Shown here: one piece after another, positions 1-12,525 of the stretch | Layout of the letters: each line of letters begins with the position of its first letter | Position numbering within the stretch: the first letter of the stretch is position 1 | Source: Neonectria sp. B-13 | Lineage: Eukaryota > Ascomycota > Sordariomycetes > Hypocreales > Nectriaceae | Reading direction: 5' to 3' | DNA: 64,000 nucleotides | NCBI GenBank assembly: GCA_002682825.1 | Contig: NOKP01000020.1 | Span: forward strand, 1,116,001-1,180,000 | Notes under the pieces: generated by a model | Database searches by the model: none | What the model was told of the DNA's origin: nothing | What the model saw: only the letters and a program-made list of their open reading frames with translations | Program-made: the position numbers and the translations under genes

Positions 1-1227
1 CAGGGAATCTTTGTCCATCCACGCAGATGCCAAGATGGTCAATAAGACGGAATGCCAAACCGCTATAGACCCACGCTTGGGTGGTGTTTCCGTGGCCACA
101 CTCTTGTGCACTGAGGAGCAGAAGCGTCTGGACTGTTGGAATGGTGCTGACACCTCGGTTCAGTTCGTCGAAGAGCATGCTACGTGCGTGTTTCGCAAAC
201 ACGGCACCACCATCATAAGACTGCTCTAGCAGACGTTTTGTAGAGGGGTCACTCTTCCCCCAGCGGATAGAGTGCGACAAAATTGCGTTCAGAAGCGTGT
301 GCGAGTAGTAAGGGCCCATCGATTGCATGTCGCCTGTGTATTGTTAGATCTCCCGTTGACATGAATGCGTAAGGGAGCAATGCATACGGGTGAAAGCAGG
401 TCTGTAAATAAAGTTGAACAGAGGCTGGATCCAGCACCAATGCACATTCAAGAGAAATTGAAATGGCTCCTGAAATAGACGGTTAGGTAGGGCGCAAATG
501 ATTTAGGCAGAGGTAAGACGCATACGGGAATGTCAGAGAGGTTTTCCATTGCGCGCTGATGCCATGCATTGGTAACGAGCCGCTCTCTCCTGTGTGCATC
601 CGTGTCAACTGAAGAGAGCAAGTCATTTTGGTCGTTATCCCGGTCACTGGGGAGATGGAAGAGACTGGTGGGACCATGATAGGTGATCCCTCCTTTGTCG
701 TCAATCTTCAGGCCCATGAAGCTCCGGGTCATTCCATGATCATCAGCATGGGCACTGTTGCGGTTGTGGCTGCTCGAGTCTCCATTGAAGACGCCTGGAC
801 TGGAGTGATTCGAGGCGGCAATGGATGGAGGGGCAGACTTGGCGGTGGCGAGCTGGTCCTCCAGCTCCTTGATGCGCTCCTCGAGACGTTGGGTGTAGGA
901 GAGCGTTGGGTTGCTAGAGGATGTGAGTACATGGGCGTGAGAGGAGGGCGTGGCACAGGAGAATGAGTAGGTGAATGGGCATGGGCCGGTGAGGATGAGG
1001 CTGAAAGGGAGCCCTACAGTTTGTACACGCAGTCATCCTTTCTCGCGGAGCACCTGTTACAGATGGGCTGTTCACCACCACACTTGACCTGGAAGCGAGT
1101 CAGCAAAGGTACAATACAAGGCCGCAGCGCAGAGCAGCGCAGCGCAGGGTGAGGACGGATCCACCTTGCGTCTGCGACATGGCTCGCACGAGAAGGCGCT
1201 CTTCTTGGTAGCCTTGACCGACGACAT
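1..1227 (-). CDS. Zn2Cys6 fungal-specific transcription factor, 3' part cut by the window edge
   Basis: DNA-binding transcription regulator acting in the nucleus. I rebuilt five exons: 1165-1227, 1018-1088, 526-913, 388-469 and 1-333 (open at the edge), with introns of 76, 104, 56 and 54 bp; all phases agree. The Zn2Cys6 cluster is split by intron 1 and has Cys at residues 14, 17, 24, 31, 34 and 41 (C-x2-C-x6-C-x6-C-x2-C-x6-C). A coiled-coil linker follows (around residues 50-66, TQRLEERIKELEDQLA), then the conserved GGITYHGPTSLFHL block. The fungal_trans domain begins after it, with WCWIQPLFNFIYRPAF and GPYYSHTLLNAILSHS, and continues off the left end. The start ATG lies just before the zinc cluster, as is usual. 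The target genes cannot be told from the sequence, and no paralogue name is safe. The join is inference from conservation and splice signals. Confidence 0.9.
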
Positions 1228-1241
1228 GTTTGGCCAGGGGC

Positions 1242-1287
1242 GTCTCTCCGTCTCGGTCTCTCGGTCTCAGTCTCGGTCTTGGTCTCG
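1242..1287. repeat. CT-rich imperfect hexamer repeat upstream of the first regulator
   Basis: The + strand repeats CGGTCT-like units (TCTCGGTCTCTCGGTCTCAG and similar). On the coding strand of the adjacent regulator this is a GA-rich tract just 5' of the ATG, so it probably lies in the 5' UTR or core promoter. Confidence 0.6.
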
Positions 1288-4200
1288 TGAGAGAGTTGTG
1301 CTAGGATAGTAAACCTGATGGTTGTGAGAGACGAGCCTTAGGTAATTCCCCGCGTGCGTCAAAGATCAGGGCCCCACTCGGAGGAAAGCGGACGCCTTCA
1401 GTCGCCGCCAGTCTCGGATCCGTCTTTTCAGGCGTTGGACCGGATGTCGCACGTGGATGTCTTTTGGCTTGCCACCATCTGAGCCGCCCCTAGTCGCAGC
1501 CCAGGTGATTTGTGCAGCTCCCAAAATGTTGGAAAATTGCAGGTCGATTAAATTCCTCCAATATAGTTCGATGTTCCGTCTGGTAATCGCATGGACAGGG
1601 ACAACCGAGGTTCAACAACTCGAGATGCTGGAGGCAGAACTGCCAGCCAAATGGTCCAGCGGATGTGTGGGGGGTGGTCTCTGCGCCCAAAGAAGCAACC
1701 GGCCTTGTGACCAGTGCCTTGCAGTGGCTGTGAACGGTCTTCATTGGAGTCCCACACATTGCGTCGACGTTGCACAAGGATGGCTACCAGCAATGAAAAG
1801 ATTTGCCAATGTAGGATAGGCATCGCCTCTACAGCAGTGATCCCAGTTGATCCAGCATTCCAGCCAGCGTCTGGTCACGTGGCTCGTTGCCTCCAACTTG
1901 ACGATCCAAGCTCGGAAGGAAGGTACGAAGCACGACCTCCACCTCCTTGCGTTCCCCACGTTGTCCTGTTAGTTGGCGCCACCACCACCACCACCACCAC
2001 CACGTGTGGTAGTCGACCGTCGATACTTTCTTCCCCATCACTGACACCACACCGTAGAGCTGACGGATTATTGTGTCTTTTCCCAGAGATGTGGGTTCCG
2101 TCTTTTTTTTTTCCCCTCATATGTCATGACTTCTGGTGCCAGTCCCTGTTGCAGACTTACAATCCTGTATTGTTATCGTGACCACCAAAGCAGCAAAACG
2201 GCGGCATGACTTATCTAAACGAAGGTGTCTTCTACTCAAGTCTTCGAATGTTACACCACGTCAAATCTTGAGGACAGTGTCGCAGGGTCCCGTCTGATAT
2301 CCCTGGAAACGAAGAACGCATAGTCTGGAGCCTGACGCAGGTGCCGGCATTTGGCGGGTCTAGTTAGATCGCAGCCCAGCCGGCTCTCTTACGTCTGATC
2401 CATGTCTCCCTAACAACTACTCCCTCGAGCTGAGCACCCAGCCATCGTTTTCCAGGGAGAGCAGCCATCGCAAGCATGAAGTAGAACTAGAGGCGTGCGG
2501 ATAATTGCAGGTCGTTGGAGATATCATCTTCTAGTATTTCAGAGAGTCAGGGACAGCGATACTACTTTCAACCACGTTATTTCGAACTTCGCAGGGTTGT
2601 CACGAGAGAAGCGACCCAAAGTGCCTGGTAGACAACCAAAACCTTTCAGAGCGAAACCCGGCCCGACCGATAGACCAGTACGGGGAGATGATATGCAAGT
2701 TCGCCAGGTGACTTCCGTAATTGACAGGTCACAAACACTCCACGGGCTCTCCAATGACCCTTGAACCAACTGAGCCGTGCAAATTGCCGACACTAGTATG
2801 TATGTGCCGCCCGCTAAGATGAGTTATGAGCTACGGAATGTTGTGCATAGATGGCTAATTTTGATCCAATGCGGCAATCTCCCAAATATGAATCCTTGTG
2901 TCGCCAACGGTTTCCTTCAAGGCAACGTCCCGGAATGTCAGTGACTGCGAATTACTGTCCAGGTTCAGTAGCCCCACACCTCACACTTACCGCCCATTCA
3001 TGTCTGAGGTCAGTCGAGTGACACTGCGGTGGCACCGTACGTACTTCGGCTGGGTGAACTCACACCAGCCATATCAAAGTAGCGCCGAGGTAATACATGT
3101 TTGAGATAAAATCGCCCAGCTCCAGCAACAGCTCGGTAGTTGAGATGCTAACTGTTGAACCTCAGTCGATGACTTCGTTCAGAAATCACTTCGCCAACAT
3201 TAACGAAGACATGGTTCGCAGCTGTCAACTGCAACGGCTCGCCCTAGTATGAAACTATTTAGTAGCAACAGATGCAGGCAAGAACATCGGCAAGTATATT
3301 CATCTTGGGTCGCACATCTCTAATCGCATAGGCGCTTGCTTCAACCCCAGCCGCCCCATTTATCAAGCTTGTTTTGCGGGGTCACTGCATCCCACTCAAC
3401 CACTCCCATGGATACAAAATGGGGGGGGGACGATCAATGGATGAGCGAGTCGATAGAGGAGTGTCTGAATAGTCTCCACGCGGGAATCTACGCTTAAAAT
3501 GACCTTGTTTCACGGTACTGAGAGTTTACCCTTTGAGTCTCTTTCAATCTAGCTCTGACAATCTACCAAGTGTCCCCTGCTCAGGAACTAAGTCAATGCC
3601 AGAAACGCACCTACATTAGCCAACGTGTTGTGCTAGGTAAACACTTCACCAATTCTGGTTGGTACTAGACATGTATACACGATGAGATTCACGCCCTTCT
3701 CGCAGACTAAATGCATTTTGACCACAGTAATTATTTCATCTAGATGGTCTGCCGCGCCTTCGGTTCGTCGACAGTCGCATTGGTCACTGTCTTCTTCATC
3801 GCTCACACCAAAGTCATCACGGCCGTGTCTCCGCGCCTTTCGCGCTTAGAGCCTCGACTGGCTCATTTAAGAAACCCGGTGCACATCATGCCTTTTTACC
3901 GTGATGGAGCGTCAAAAGTCGTCATGCGAGCACCTTGCGTGGTCTTGAGCGTCTGTCACGGCGGTGTTGTGTCCTTATTTCATCGAGGGCTAAGGTTGAG
4001 TTCCAAAGCATCCGTCTTATTCAAATTTCCTGTAGTCAGTACGTTCGTCTATAACCAGAACGATACTATTTCTTAGATGTAGTCTCAATCACGCGCTGAG
4101 CAATCCGAGTCGCTAAAGGGACGGTTCTTACTCTGAGCAGTCTCTCACCCTGGAGGCCAGATTACTAGGTTTGACCAGCGCTCGACCAGCGATCTAATCG

Positions 4201-4734
4201 CCCTCTTCGATTAATTAATGTACGGAAAACCTTCATTGTGTTCACTATTTAAATACAGTCCATGGCATTGTGGTTTGCTTCCTGCTTCTAGAGCCCAACA
4301 TTGCACTGTATGTTACTTCCAGGATGCTTGACGGGATCCGCGCACCCACCTCTGGTTCAATTTATCCAAGTAAGTGGTGGGGCTGAGCTGTGAGACGTTT
4401 ATTATGAGTCCCACGATGAACGTGATCAATCCAATTTGATGAGAAAAGAATCGTGAAGAATGTCTTTAAGTCCATCTCCCAAGACCACAGATCAATAATG
4501 CTTCCACATTACGCGGCATCAAATCCTACTCCTCGCAAAACCGGAATTATTGCGGGGTAGATGCATTAGGAGCCGGGATGTGGACCAACACAGGCTTATA
4601 GTAGCTAGTACAGTTTCATTATATTAAGGGGGATAGATGATTTAATACAAAACAACAGCGATTGAGTGAAATAAATAACATTTTCTCAAGTTCCTCACAA
4701 AATCGGCCAATCACCAAACTCGTCGCTCTTCGAA
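1288..4734. other. Intergenic gap, no supportable gene
   Basis: About 3.4 kb between the divergent regulator and the membrane-protein gene. Open frames here are short, overlap on both strands and show no family motif or splice logic. It holds an (ACC)n microsatellite near 1981-2003 and a G9 run at 3421-3429. The last kilobase is AT-richer and probably carries the promoter of the gene at 4735. Confidence 0.5.
1981..2003. repeat. (ACC)n trinucleotide microsatellite
   Basis: Seven to eight uninterrupted ACC units. They sit in a non-coding context; the His/Trp/Val runs seen in the six frames are shadows of this repeat. Confidence 0.85.
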
Positions 4735-5289
4735 ATGTCAACAGTCAACTCGCGCCTCCGCTTGACGGGCTTCGCCGCCTGGGTCATCCTCTCCAGCATC
4801 ATCGCCAGCGTCGGCGTTCATACAACCTGGCCAGGTGAAGGATCGCGCTGGTTGTCAATTATGGTCGCCCTTTTATCGCTGAGTCTGGAGTCGTTCCTCC
4901 TGCTCAAGCTGTCGCATTACTTGCCGGAAACCCCCGACCGAGCGGCGGAATGGCACGAGTTCTTCTACGAGACTCGCAAAGGATCGATGGTGCTGCTTGT
5001 CCTGTGCATTGCTTGGCTCTGGGACCTGTTGATCCTCCTTACGGTTATTGTCAGCGACATGTTTGGCTCGGGTACCTTAAGTAGGGCCCTCGGGAGCCTT
5101 TTCCGCTTTGGCGTTGTGGGAAGAGTTGTGGCCTACGCTCTATACCTCTTCGGTCTTATTTATTTTCTCTTATTGATGATCTGGGTGTTCTGGACGGGTG
5201 CCAAGGGGCTGTGGAGGGTCGCGGAGCGGGTCCAAAGACTTGGTGAGGAAGAGGGCGGCTCTCGCATCATGTTGGGACGCAGCAACTGA
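4735..5289 (+). CDS. Small four-span membrane protein of unknown function
   Basis: 184 residues in one exon. Four hydrophobic segments are visible: about 11-29, 40-58, 85-107 and 124-155. The loop between spans 2 and 3 is charged (ETPDRAAEWHEFFYETRKGS), and a short basic/acidic tail follows span 4 (residues 156-184). No signal-peptide cleavage site is evident, so it is likely an integral membrane protein of the endomembrane system or plasma membrane (inference). The frame is clean with an A-rich leader before the ATG, and hydrophobicity is strongly periodic, unlike the random frames nearby. It runs convergently towards the aquaporin gene. The four-helix layout resembles MARVEL-like proteins, but I see no diagnostic motif and do not assign a family. 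Confidence 0.7.
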   Translation: MSTVNSRLRLTGFAAWVILSSIIASVGVHTTWPGEGSRWLSIMVALLSLSLESFLLLKLSHYLPETPDRAAEWHEFFYETRKGSMVLLVLCIAWLWDLLILLTVIVSDMFGSGTLSRALGSLFRFGVVGRVVAYALYLFGLIYFLLLMIWVFWTGAKGLWRVAERVQRLGEEEGGSRIMLGRSN

Positions 5290-5604
5290 AACGAAAGTTC
5301 ATTGATTATTGGAAAACCTGTTCGTTCATCACACTCCAGGGCCTCAAGGCCATCAGACTGCCCCGGCAGAGAAACAATCAATCCCCTGTTCCCATCCTTT
5401 CCCTAAACGATTTCCCACCTTTGCCATGTCGCGGACACTGACGACGCTATGTATTTTCCAGCCGGGGTTGCCGCCATCCGCAGAACCACAATGTACCAAA
5501 TGCCAAATACCAAATCCATAATTCACTAGAGAGTGTAGCCAGCTCGCAAGCCATCTGCATACTCACGAGGGGCGTGAGGACGGTGATCTCGTTGGAAGGG
5601 CTCC
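5290..5604. other. Convergent 3' intergenic region
   Basis: 315 bp between the membrane-protein gene and the aquaporin, which converge here. It is probably the 3' UTRs of both; I see nothing else. Confidence 0.5.
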
Positions 5605-6596
5605 TTACATGGTGGGACTCATCTGGCCCTCAACAACGCTGTCGTTCCTCACGTGGGTCTTAATCGGCCTGGGGAAGTCATCCAGGCGACCACCGGCGGG
5701 CATCGCCGTGTCGCCAGAGCGAATGTGGAAGCTGTTCGCCTTCTCGAGATCGAAGCCATCGCCATCCTGTCCAGGGTTTGCGGTCTGGTACTCCAGCCAC
5801 TTGAAGGTAGTGTACACCCCAAAGGCCAGGCCGGAGCCCATGAAGGGGCCCAGCCAGTAGATCCAGTGGTAGTTTGTGAAGCCGACGATGACGGCCGGGC
5901 CGAACGATCGGGCAGGGTTGACGGAGGTGCCAGTCCAGTTGATACCCGCGATGTGGGCAATGAAGACGGAAATACCAATGCCAATGGGGGCAAGGAAGGT
6001 ACCGCGGTGCTTCTCGACAGCGAGGAAGTACACGGTCAGCACCAGCTGTGCCGTGAGAAACATCTCAAGGAAGAGACCCTGTACCGTGCTGGCACCTCCT
6101 CCAAGGGTATTGGCAACACCGAGCGGGCCGGGGATCAGTCCATCGGTGACAGCAGCGGCTGCAATGGCGGCGACGAGTTGGGTGGGAACAATGAAGAGAC
6201 CCCGGATAGGCTTGACGGCTCCGACGAGGACTAGACCCAAGGTGACCTAGGATTCGACGTGTTAGCGACTCGATCCGTATATGGTAATGATGGCATCCTT
6301 ACCGCCGGGTTGAACATTCCACCAGTTACGCGGTAGAAGATCCAGACATTGGCAGCCAGGGCAGTGCCGAAGGAGGCAGCAATGTACAGCAAACTGAAGG
6401 GTTGCAGAGGCGCGGTCGGGTCTGCGGGATTGTTGGTGAGAAGGGCAGTCTGGGTACCGATGAAGGAGAGAAGCAGGAACATGAAGGTTCCGCAGAACTC
6501 GCCGAAGAGGATGACGAAGAGGTTCCTCGCCGAGGCTGAAACTGGATGGCGTTTTTCACCGCTGGCAGCTGGGCCGTTTCTGTTTCTCGAGAACAT
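5605..6596 (-). CDS. Aquaporin (orthodox, water-selective type), MIP family
   Basis: Channel for water across the plasma or organelle membrane. Two exons, 6303-6596 and 5605-6246, are joined across a 56-bp intron (GTAAGG...CTAG) that falls right after the first NPA motif; the product is 311 residues. Six hydrophobic spans and both pore motifs are present: Asn96-Pro-Ala and Asn208-Pro-Ala followed by Arg211 in SVNPARSFGPAV. The residue after NPAR is Ser rather than the Asp of aquaglyceroporins, and a His (196) sits in span 5 at the aromatic/arginine filter position. Both are features of orthodox water channels, so a glycerol facilitator is unlikely. The N-terminus (about 25 residues) and the C-terminal tail (about 60 residues, Ser/Asp/Arg-rich) are hydrophilic and presumably cytosolic. 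Regulation is not visible. Confidence 0.92.
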
Positions 6597-9500
6597 CGTC
6601 GAAGAAATGGGAGAAGAGTGTAACTAGGGTGGTTGAGGGAGTCTGTGGTGATCTGAGTGCTTGTTGGGTGGGAGGAGGCTGCTTGCTGGATGAGATAGAC
6701 ACCTGGAGGGGATGTCACTTGGATTATATATCCTCATGTGAGGCAAAGGGACCCGCCATCTCTCTACCATGGTGTCCGGATCGACTCGGGCCAAGAGAAT
6801 TAGGCCCCATGAAGCCATCCATGGAGCTGTGGGGTGTGTGAAAGACTTGTTGGACGTACAGTGAACCCCAGCTCCTCCACTACCTCTGGCCGCGGTCACT
6901 CTCTATGCCCGCAGCCACTCCTCTTCTATCCGCAGTCACTCCTCCTCTGCTCACAAGAAACACTCCCCCTCTAGCCCACAATAGGTGTAACCCCTCGAGA
7001 TGCATGATGGCCGCTGGATCCTTGATACCATCGGCCATGGTCCTTCCTAGCACTTGCACCACGTCGTCGTCCGGCTGTTGCATCCAGCATCCTTTGCCGA
7101 CTGCGGCCCAAGGTATCTGATCTGATCATTCTCCGGAATAGGCCCGCGCATTCTTGTTACTCAGTCCCGTTTACACAAGCGAGGTTCGGGCTTCACGGGT
7201 CAGATTTGGGCTCACACTGTCCTAGACAAGCTGGAGCTCTTTGACTTTCAACGGGGCGTGTTTTGAGGCGTTAGGGCAACGGCTCATGGTTGCTCTGTCC
7301 GGGAGGCGGGCTGATTAGGTTTCCACCAGAGGAATAGTATTCTTATCCCCGATACGAACCACTCTTCCGCTGTGGATCATTGCTGGCTTCGGATGGGCAC
7401 TGTATTCGAACAAGTTGAAGCTCGATCGAGACCTGGCCCATCATATATTGAAGAATTCCAGTGGCATTGAGAACTTGAGTAGCCAACGGTGGAATGTCTC
7501 GGGGCAGAGGTACCCAGTCCGGACTCCGAGACGCAAGATTTGAATTTGATTTGTCTTGGTTCGTCTTGGTGCGAAGTTGGTGGCGCCTCCTCAGCCAGCC
7601 CAGTCTACCTCGTTTAAAGACATCCCCGCATGCAGGTTATATCCGCGAATGGGCGGTGCAGGAGGAGACGAGTAGCCACGATGAATGTATGTACTTCGCC
7701 GAGCATGTGCGAATACAGCCATGTATATCCATGCATAGCCAATGCAATCCCATGGTCAGCAACGATTAACGGGGAGGGTGAGGTGATGATGGAGGAGGAG
7801 GAAGATGGCGCTTAGATAGTCTACTTCCTCATGCATACGTAACCATTCAGTCGTCCGCTGCAGCCCTCAGCTGCCATTAGCTGGGCAACTACGGCAACTG
7901 CTCCCGACTAGCTGAGGCTGTACGCAAGGGAGTGTCATCGATTTATTGGTGTGTCTCGTCACCTGATTGGTGCTGGGCTTGGCTGTTCGGAATTCGCCTC
8001 TCATTCTCACTCACACTCAATACGCTCTCCCAGTCTCACTCTCACGCTGGGCTGACCACATGCGAGCTGAAAGTGGATCGTAAGCAATCCGACGCCACCG
8101 ACACAACGCTGACCTGGGCTATCTGGGCCGACCTGACCGCAATTGACAAGTGAGATAACAGGGGGCCGAGGCACAAGCTAGCAAACCTGGGGGAGGGTTC
8201 CTCAGGACCCTGGGGCTTGTCTTAGCGCTCTCCAGACCCCGAAAGCTAGAAACCCAGCCTTCAAATGTCCAATGAACTGGTGGAGAAGCCATCGTGTTGT
8301 TGTGGCTTTCCGTCTGCTTTGAGTTGCACCAAGAAAACGCCATTCCTCGCTGCAATCGGAAGAAAACTACCTTTCCTTCAAGTACAACCTGGCTCACAAG
8401 CACAACTGAACCCGGGACGATAGCGCAGTCCGGTTCAGAGGCACAAGGTATCCACGAGGAACGACCCTGCCCTAATACTCTATGTGCCTCATGGCAAGCA
8501 ACCCACAGCGGTGCATATGCGGATCCGGCCACAGAGTCGCGGGCCCCAACGACAATAGTAAATATGCTTTGTGGCACATAGCTCGGTTACGGAGACGGGC
8601 GTTGTACAAGCCGGGACCATGCTGTTGCCAGCGCGGTGCTGCAACTCTACAGAACCTCATGATTGCACCGGAGACGTGTCTGCACGATAAGGCAGGTTTT
8701 GGTCATAGATGCGACCCTTGTGCCATCTCCATTGTTGGACTCAGGGGCAGTGTGAGCTCATTGCGGCGAACTGACACAACATTCAGACAACTGCTTGCCA
8801 TACGTCCGCTCCCATTCACGGCCGGCCATCTCCTCAAGCTGAACCAGAAAGTAAATTCCATAGCTTCGCTATCATCCAAGCACGAATGTCGACTCCGGAC
8901 GTGTCTCACCACCACCACCACCACTCAGTGGGCCTCCCTCAACACCCTCTCAACTGTGCCGTGTCTTGGCAAGGAATCACACGCATGCCCCATAGGTCTG
9001 CTGCGGGAGCAAAGCTTGTCTGCTCTTTTCCGAAAATGGACTGTGGGGTATGATATGATCGATGCCCGCCGGTTTGGTGTTCAGACTTCAAACTGAGAGG
9101 TGGCGAGTCTGGCAATGAGATAGTGGGTATAAGTGGTGTCTCACAGCAGCTGCACTGAAACATGGACGTTCCCGGTCGTCGTCCGTTCGCCGGATTCGCC
9201 CGCTGCAACTCTTGAGGGCCTCAAAACCCCGAAACCCGATTCGTAAGCTCGGGCATCACGAGTTTTTTTGTTTCTGTCAAGGTATTACAAGCTCCGCATT
9301 GTGGAGCGTTACACTTACAACAGGATGTATATTACTGTAGCATCACCAGGGTCCTCTCGCGATGGCCGTTAAGATTTGTGGAGGCTCTGTTTAGACATGG
9401 GATGCTGTCCATGCACGTCTGCCGATCAAACGGTCCAGCTCCTGCGTCACGCGTGGGGATCCTTCTGGAAACGTTGTTTGTGCCCAACGATGCGGTGCAA

Positions 9501-9980
9501 GGTGTCGTGCAAGGTGTCGTGCATGAATAGACGAGATGACCGGTTTTTCTCCCCCTCCCCCTTTCGAATCTCCCTCATGTCCTGGGGCATCGCAGTCAAA
9601 GATCCTGGATACCACATATATCACCTGCAGGTGTGGGTTGGGGAGAGGAGGGGATGCTTCGGCTGCACCATCTCACTCGAGGCCGGTGAGGTGACGAATT
9701 CGTCTACACGCAGGAATAGACCAGGGTTACCATACAATGGGGACCCGGTCAAACCAAAAGAAGGAAAGAAAAAGGGCAAGCAGTGAAATGGCTCAATCGG
9801 AGGTTTGGACGAAGTGATCGACACTAGGGATGAACGATTGAAGCCATCCATGACAGGGATAGGGACGGCTCGGACCGCGTCTGCCATGCTGCTAAGCTAT
9901 TGATCCTAGTTCGAAACATGGTCCAATCGTCTTCTCAATAGTTTCAATATCCGAGATCCCGACATCGATGTTGACGTTGT
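6597..9980. other. Intergenic gap, no supportable gene
   Basis: About 3.4 kb from the aquaporin start to the 3' end of the hydroxyacid dehydrogenase. It should hold the aquaporin promoter. Open frames up to 204 codons (8482-9096) have no domain, no splice logic and equally long antisense rivals, so I do not call them. A perfect 12-bp tandem duplication (AAGGTGTCGTGC twice) lies near 9499-9522. Confidence 0.5.
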
Positions 9981-11119
9981 CTAGATCAGAGTTTCCAGCG
10001 GCTCCCCTGCCTCCCATCGCAGGATGTTGTCGACTTGCTGCGCGTACCACGACTCGAGCGTGGCCTCTTCCACGTACCCTGTGTGCGGTGTCAACAAGAC
10101 TTCACTTGATCCATCCTTGCCCCAGTTCTTGTTCCTCCACTCGCTATCAGCGGGCAGCGGCTCTAAGTTGAAGACATCCAATGCAACTCCCCGGATTCGC
10201 CCTGCCTTGAGGTGGTCCAGCAAGTCTCTCTCCACAATCAGCGGGCCTCGAGACGTGTTGACTAGGAAGGACGATTTTTTTATCTTTCCCAGGTCCTGTG
10301 ACGTGATCAGCCCCTGCGATCGATCCGACAGGACCAAGTGGACGGAAATAACGTCGGCCGCGCTGAAGAGCTCATCTCGATCGACCGCCTTGAAAGTCTT
10401 CTCGCCATCGGCGTCTTCCACCGGCAAGCCTTGTTCCTTGGCCTTTTCGTCCGCTACCTCCTGGGTAAGGTTGGTACTCCATGCGATGACCCGCATGCCG
10501 AACGCGATACTCATGATCCTGGCCACGTTGGCACCCAAGCGGCCAAGTCCAACAATGCCCAAGGTCTTTCCGTTGAGGCCTGTGGCGAATCCTGTCTGCC
10601 AAGAGCCTTCCTTCACCGCCGTATCATCGCGAGCCACACCTCGAGTGAGAGCCAGAATCAAGGTGACGCAATGTTGGGTGGTACTGTCTACACCCGCCGT
10701 CTTCTTGTCCGTGCGGTTTTTGTCCACGGTGCCGGCGACTGGGATCCCTTGCTCCTTGAAAGCCTCCAGATCAAGGGCCTTGTTCCGCACACTAGTGGAG
10801 AGGAAGAGCTTGAGCGCCGGCAGTCGAGCGATTAGTTCTGCGGGGAAGGGCGTCCTCTCCCGCATACAACCTGAAGTAAAACCACTCAGCTAGACTTCTC
10901 CCAATCTCGAGGGAAAATCCTGCACTTACAGATGATTTCGAAAGGCTCGAGTCGCTTCACCAGGGCATCCTTGATGGATTGCGGAGTATCGGGATGGTTG
11001 TACGGCAGGAGGGTGTCCTTGAGCGAGGTGATGTGATACTTGGCCGAGCCCAACCTCTTGAAGTGGGGATCGGAGAAGCCCTGATAGTCATCGAGGACTG
11101 CGACTTTGATAGGAGCCAT
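9981..11119 (-). CDS. D-isomer specific 2-hydroxyacid dehydrogenase, NAD-binding
   Basis: NAD(P)H-dependent interconversion of a 2-keto acid and the D-2-hydroxy acid, probably cytosolic. Exons 10930-11119 and 9981-10870 flank a 59-bp intron (GTAAGT...CTTCAG); the product is 359 residues. The catalytic N-terminal half begins KVAVLDDYQGF. The Rossmann domain has GIVGLGRLG with the GxGxxG at residues 171-176. The catalytic trio is intact: Arg271 in NTSRGP, Glu300 in FNLEPLP and His326 in TPHTGY. Length and layout match the family spanning glyoxylate, hydroxypyruvate and phosphoglycerate dehydrogenases; there is no ACT domain, which argues against a classic SerA. The substrate cannot be read from sequence. 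It is transcribed away from the Rab4 gene, in the same direction as the upstream short-chain dehydrogenase. Confidence 0.92.
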
Positions 11120-11606
11120 GGTACGAGTGTTGAATGTTCTTGGGATGTGATGGGTTATGAGACGCCGATGATGTAAACAGGTCTGGGATAAACGGTTATC
11201 CTATGCACAGTGAGTAGTTGCACTTGCGTGTCCGACTTACACTGTACAACTCACGAAGTTGACGAAGAAAGCTGACGACTTTTGATCATATTACGACTCT
11301 GAGTCTTGACTGGAAAAGTGAACCACAGTGTTAAATCCGAAACCTCTGGTTCATAGAGTTTGAGGGGTGATTACCAATCCTCGGATTCTCGGAATGGCGA
11401 TCCTTTGGTTGAGAGACGTAGCCGAAATAGCCGACTACGCAGTTACGATTCAGCCCTATGAAGCCGACCAACTCCACGAAATCGAATCACAAACTCAGTC
11501 TCGGATGTCTAATGCACCAAGGCATTTCAATGAACCATTCGGCTCATAGAAAAAACAGTGTATTTCTCGGCTCAATACAGACAAAGACTTATCCAGAGCG
11601 TTGACG
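11120..11606. other. Intergenic gap
   Basis: 487 bp between two minus-strand dehydrogenase genes. It holds the promoter of the hydroxyacid dehydrogenase and the 3' region of the short-chain dehydrogenase. I see nothing distinctive. Confidence 0.5.
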
Positions 11607-12525
11607 TCACATCTTGCTCGGCATCCTCATGGCGCCATCCAGCCTGATGACAACCCCGTTCAACATGGTGTTCTCAATGCTCTGCCGGACCAACTGCGCA
11701 AACTCGGCCGGCTGACCGGCCCTCCTGGGGAACTCCATCGCGCCCTCCAGGCTCTTGCGCACCTTCTGCGGCATCATGCTTGTCATGCGACTCTCAAACA
11801 GGCTCGGCGCAATCGTCACGACGCGGATGCCGTACCGCGCCAGGTCCCTCGCCATCGGCAGCGTCATGGCCGTCACGGCGCCCTTGCTAGCCGAGTACGA
11901 CACCTGGCCCTTCTGCCCGTCGAAGGCGGCCGATGATGCCACCATGACGACGATGCCGCGCTCCGAGTCCGGGCCGGCTGGGTCGACCTGGGCGAGATGC
12001 TCGAGCGTTTGTCGGACTAGGTCAATGGTGCCGCGGAGATTGACGTTCATTACAAAGTCGAAGTCGTCGAGGCTGAAGGCCTTTCCCTCTCGATTAAGCA
12101 TCTGCAGCCAAACGATCAGTTCTCGATCCACGCTCACATTCCCCGACCTCTTGGGACATCACGTACCGTCGCAGGCGTTGAAACCCCGGCCGCTGGGATG
12201 ACGCCTCCCAATGGCCTGCCAGTCTGCTTGCTCCATTCCACTGCGCCCTGAACGGCACTTGCAATGCTCTCCGTCTCCAGCACGTTGCACACGAAGAACT
12301 TGGCAGAGGACGACAGTTCCTTGACCAGCTCCTCGCCGTTCTCCTCGTTCATGTCGAATATGGCAGCATTGCCGCCATTCTTGCAGATTTCTTCGACGCA
12401 AGCTCTCCCAAGGCCGGACGCGCTGGTGGTGATGTCAGACTCGGCATGTGAAAGCGAAAGCGACGGCCCGAGCCGATGAATACTAACCCCCCGGAAATGA
12501 TGAACGTTCGGCCCTCGATCTTCAT
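11607..12525 (-). CDS. Short-chain dehydrogenase, HSD10 / type-2 3-hydroxyacyl-CoA dehydrogenase-like
   Basis: NAD-dependent oxidoreductase. Three exons (12488-12525, 12167-12422, 11607-12101) with two 65-bp introns give 262 residues; intron 1 interrupts the glycine-rich loop. Motifs in order: GGASGLGRA (residues 12-20), Asp36 at the end of beta-2 favouring NAD over NADP, NVNLRG around residue 119, the catalytic Ser near 154-155, and Tyr167-x3-Lys171 in YSASKG. The C-terminal part (FPRRAGQPAEFAQLVRQSIE, then LNGVVIRLDGAMRM) is the block typical of HSD10-like enzymes, which act on short-chain 3-hydroxyacyl-CoAs in branched-chain amino acid and fatty acid breakdown. No clear mitochondrial leader is visible. 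The substrate is inferred from the family only. Confidence 0.9.

Noticed and set aside
3744..4076. 110-codon frame with a hydrophobic start, possible secreted protein
   Set aside because: The hydrophobic stretch is weak and lacks a cleavage site, and nothing else supports it.
8482..9096. 204-codon plus-strand frame
   Set aside because: No domain, odd Cys/Arg/His composition, overlapped by opposite-strand frames; I cannot defend it.
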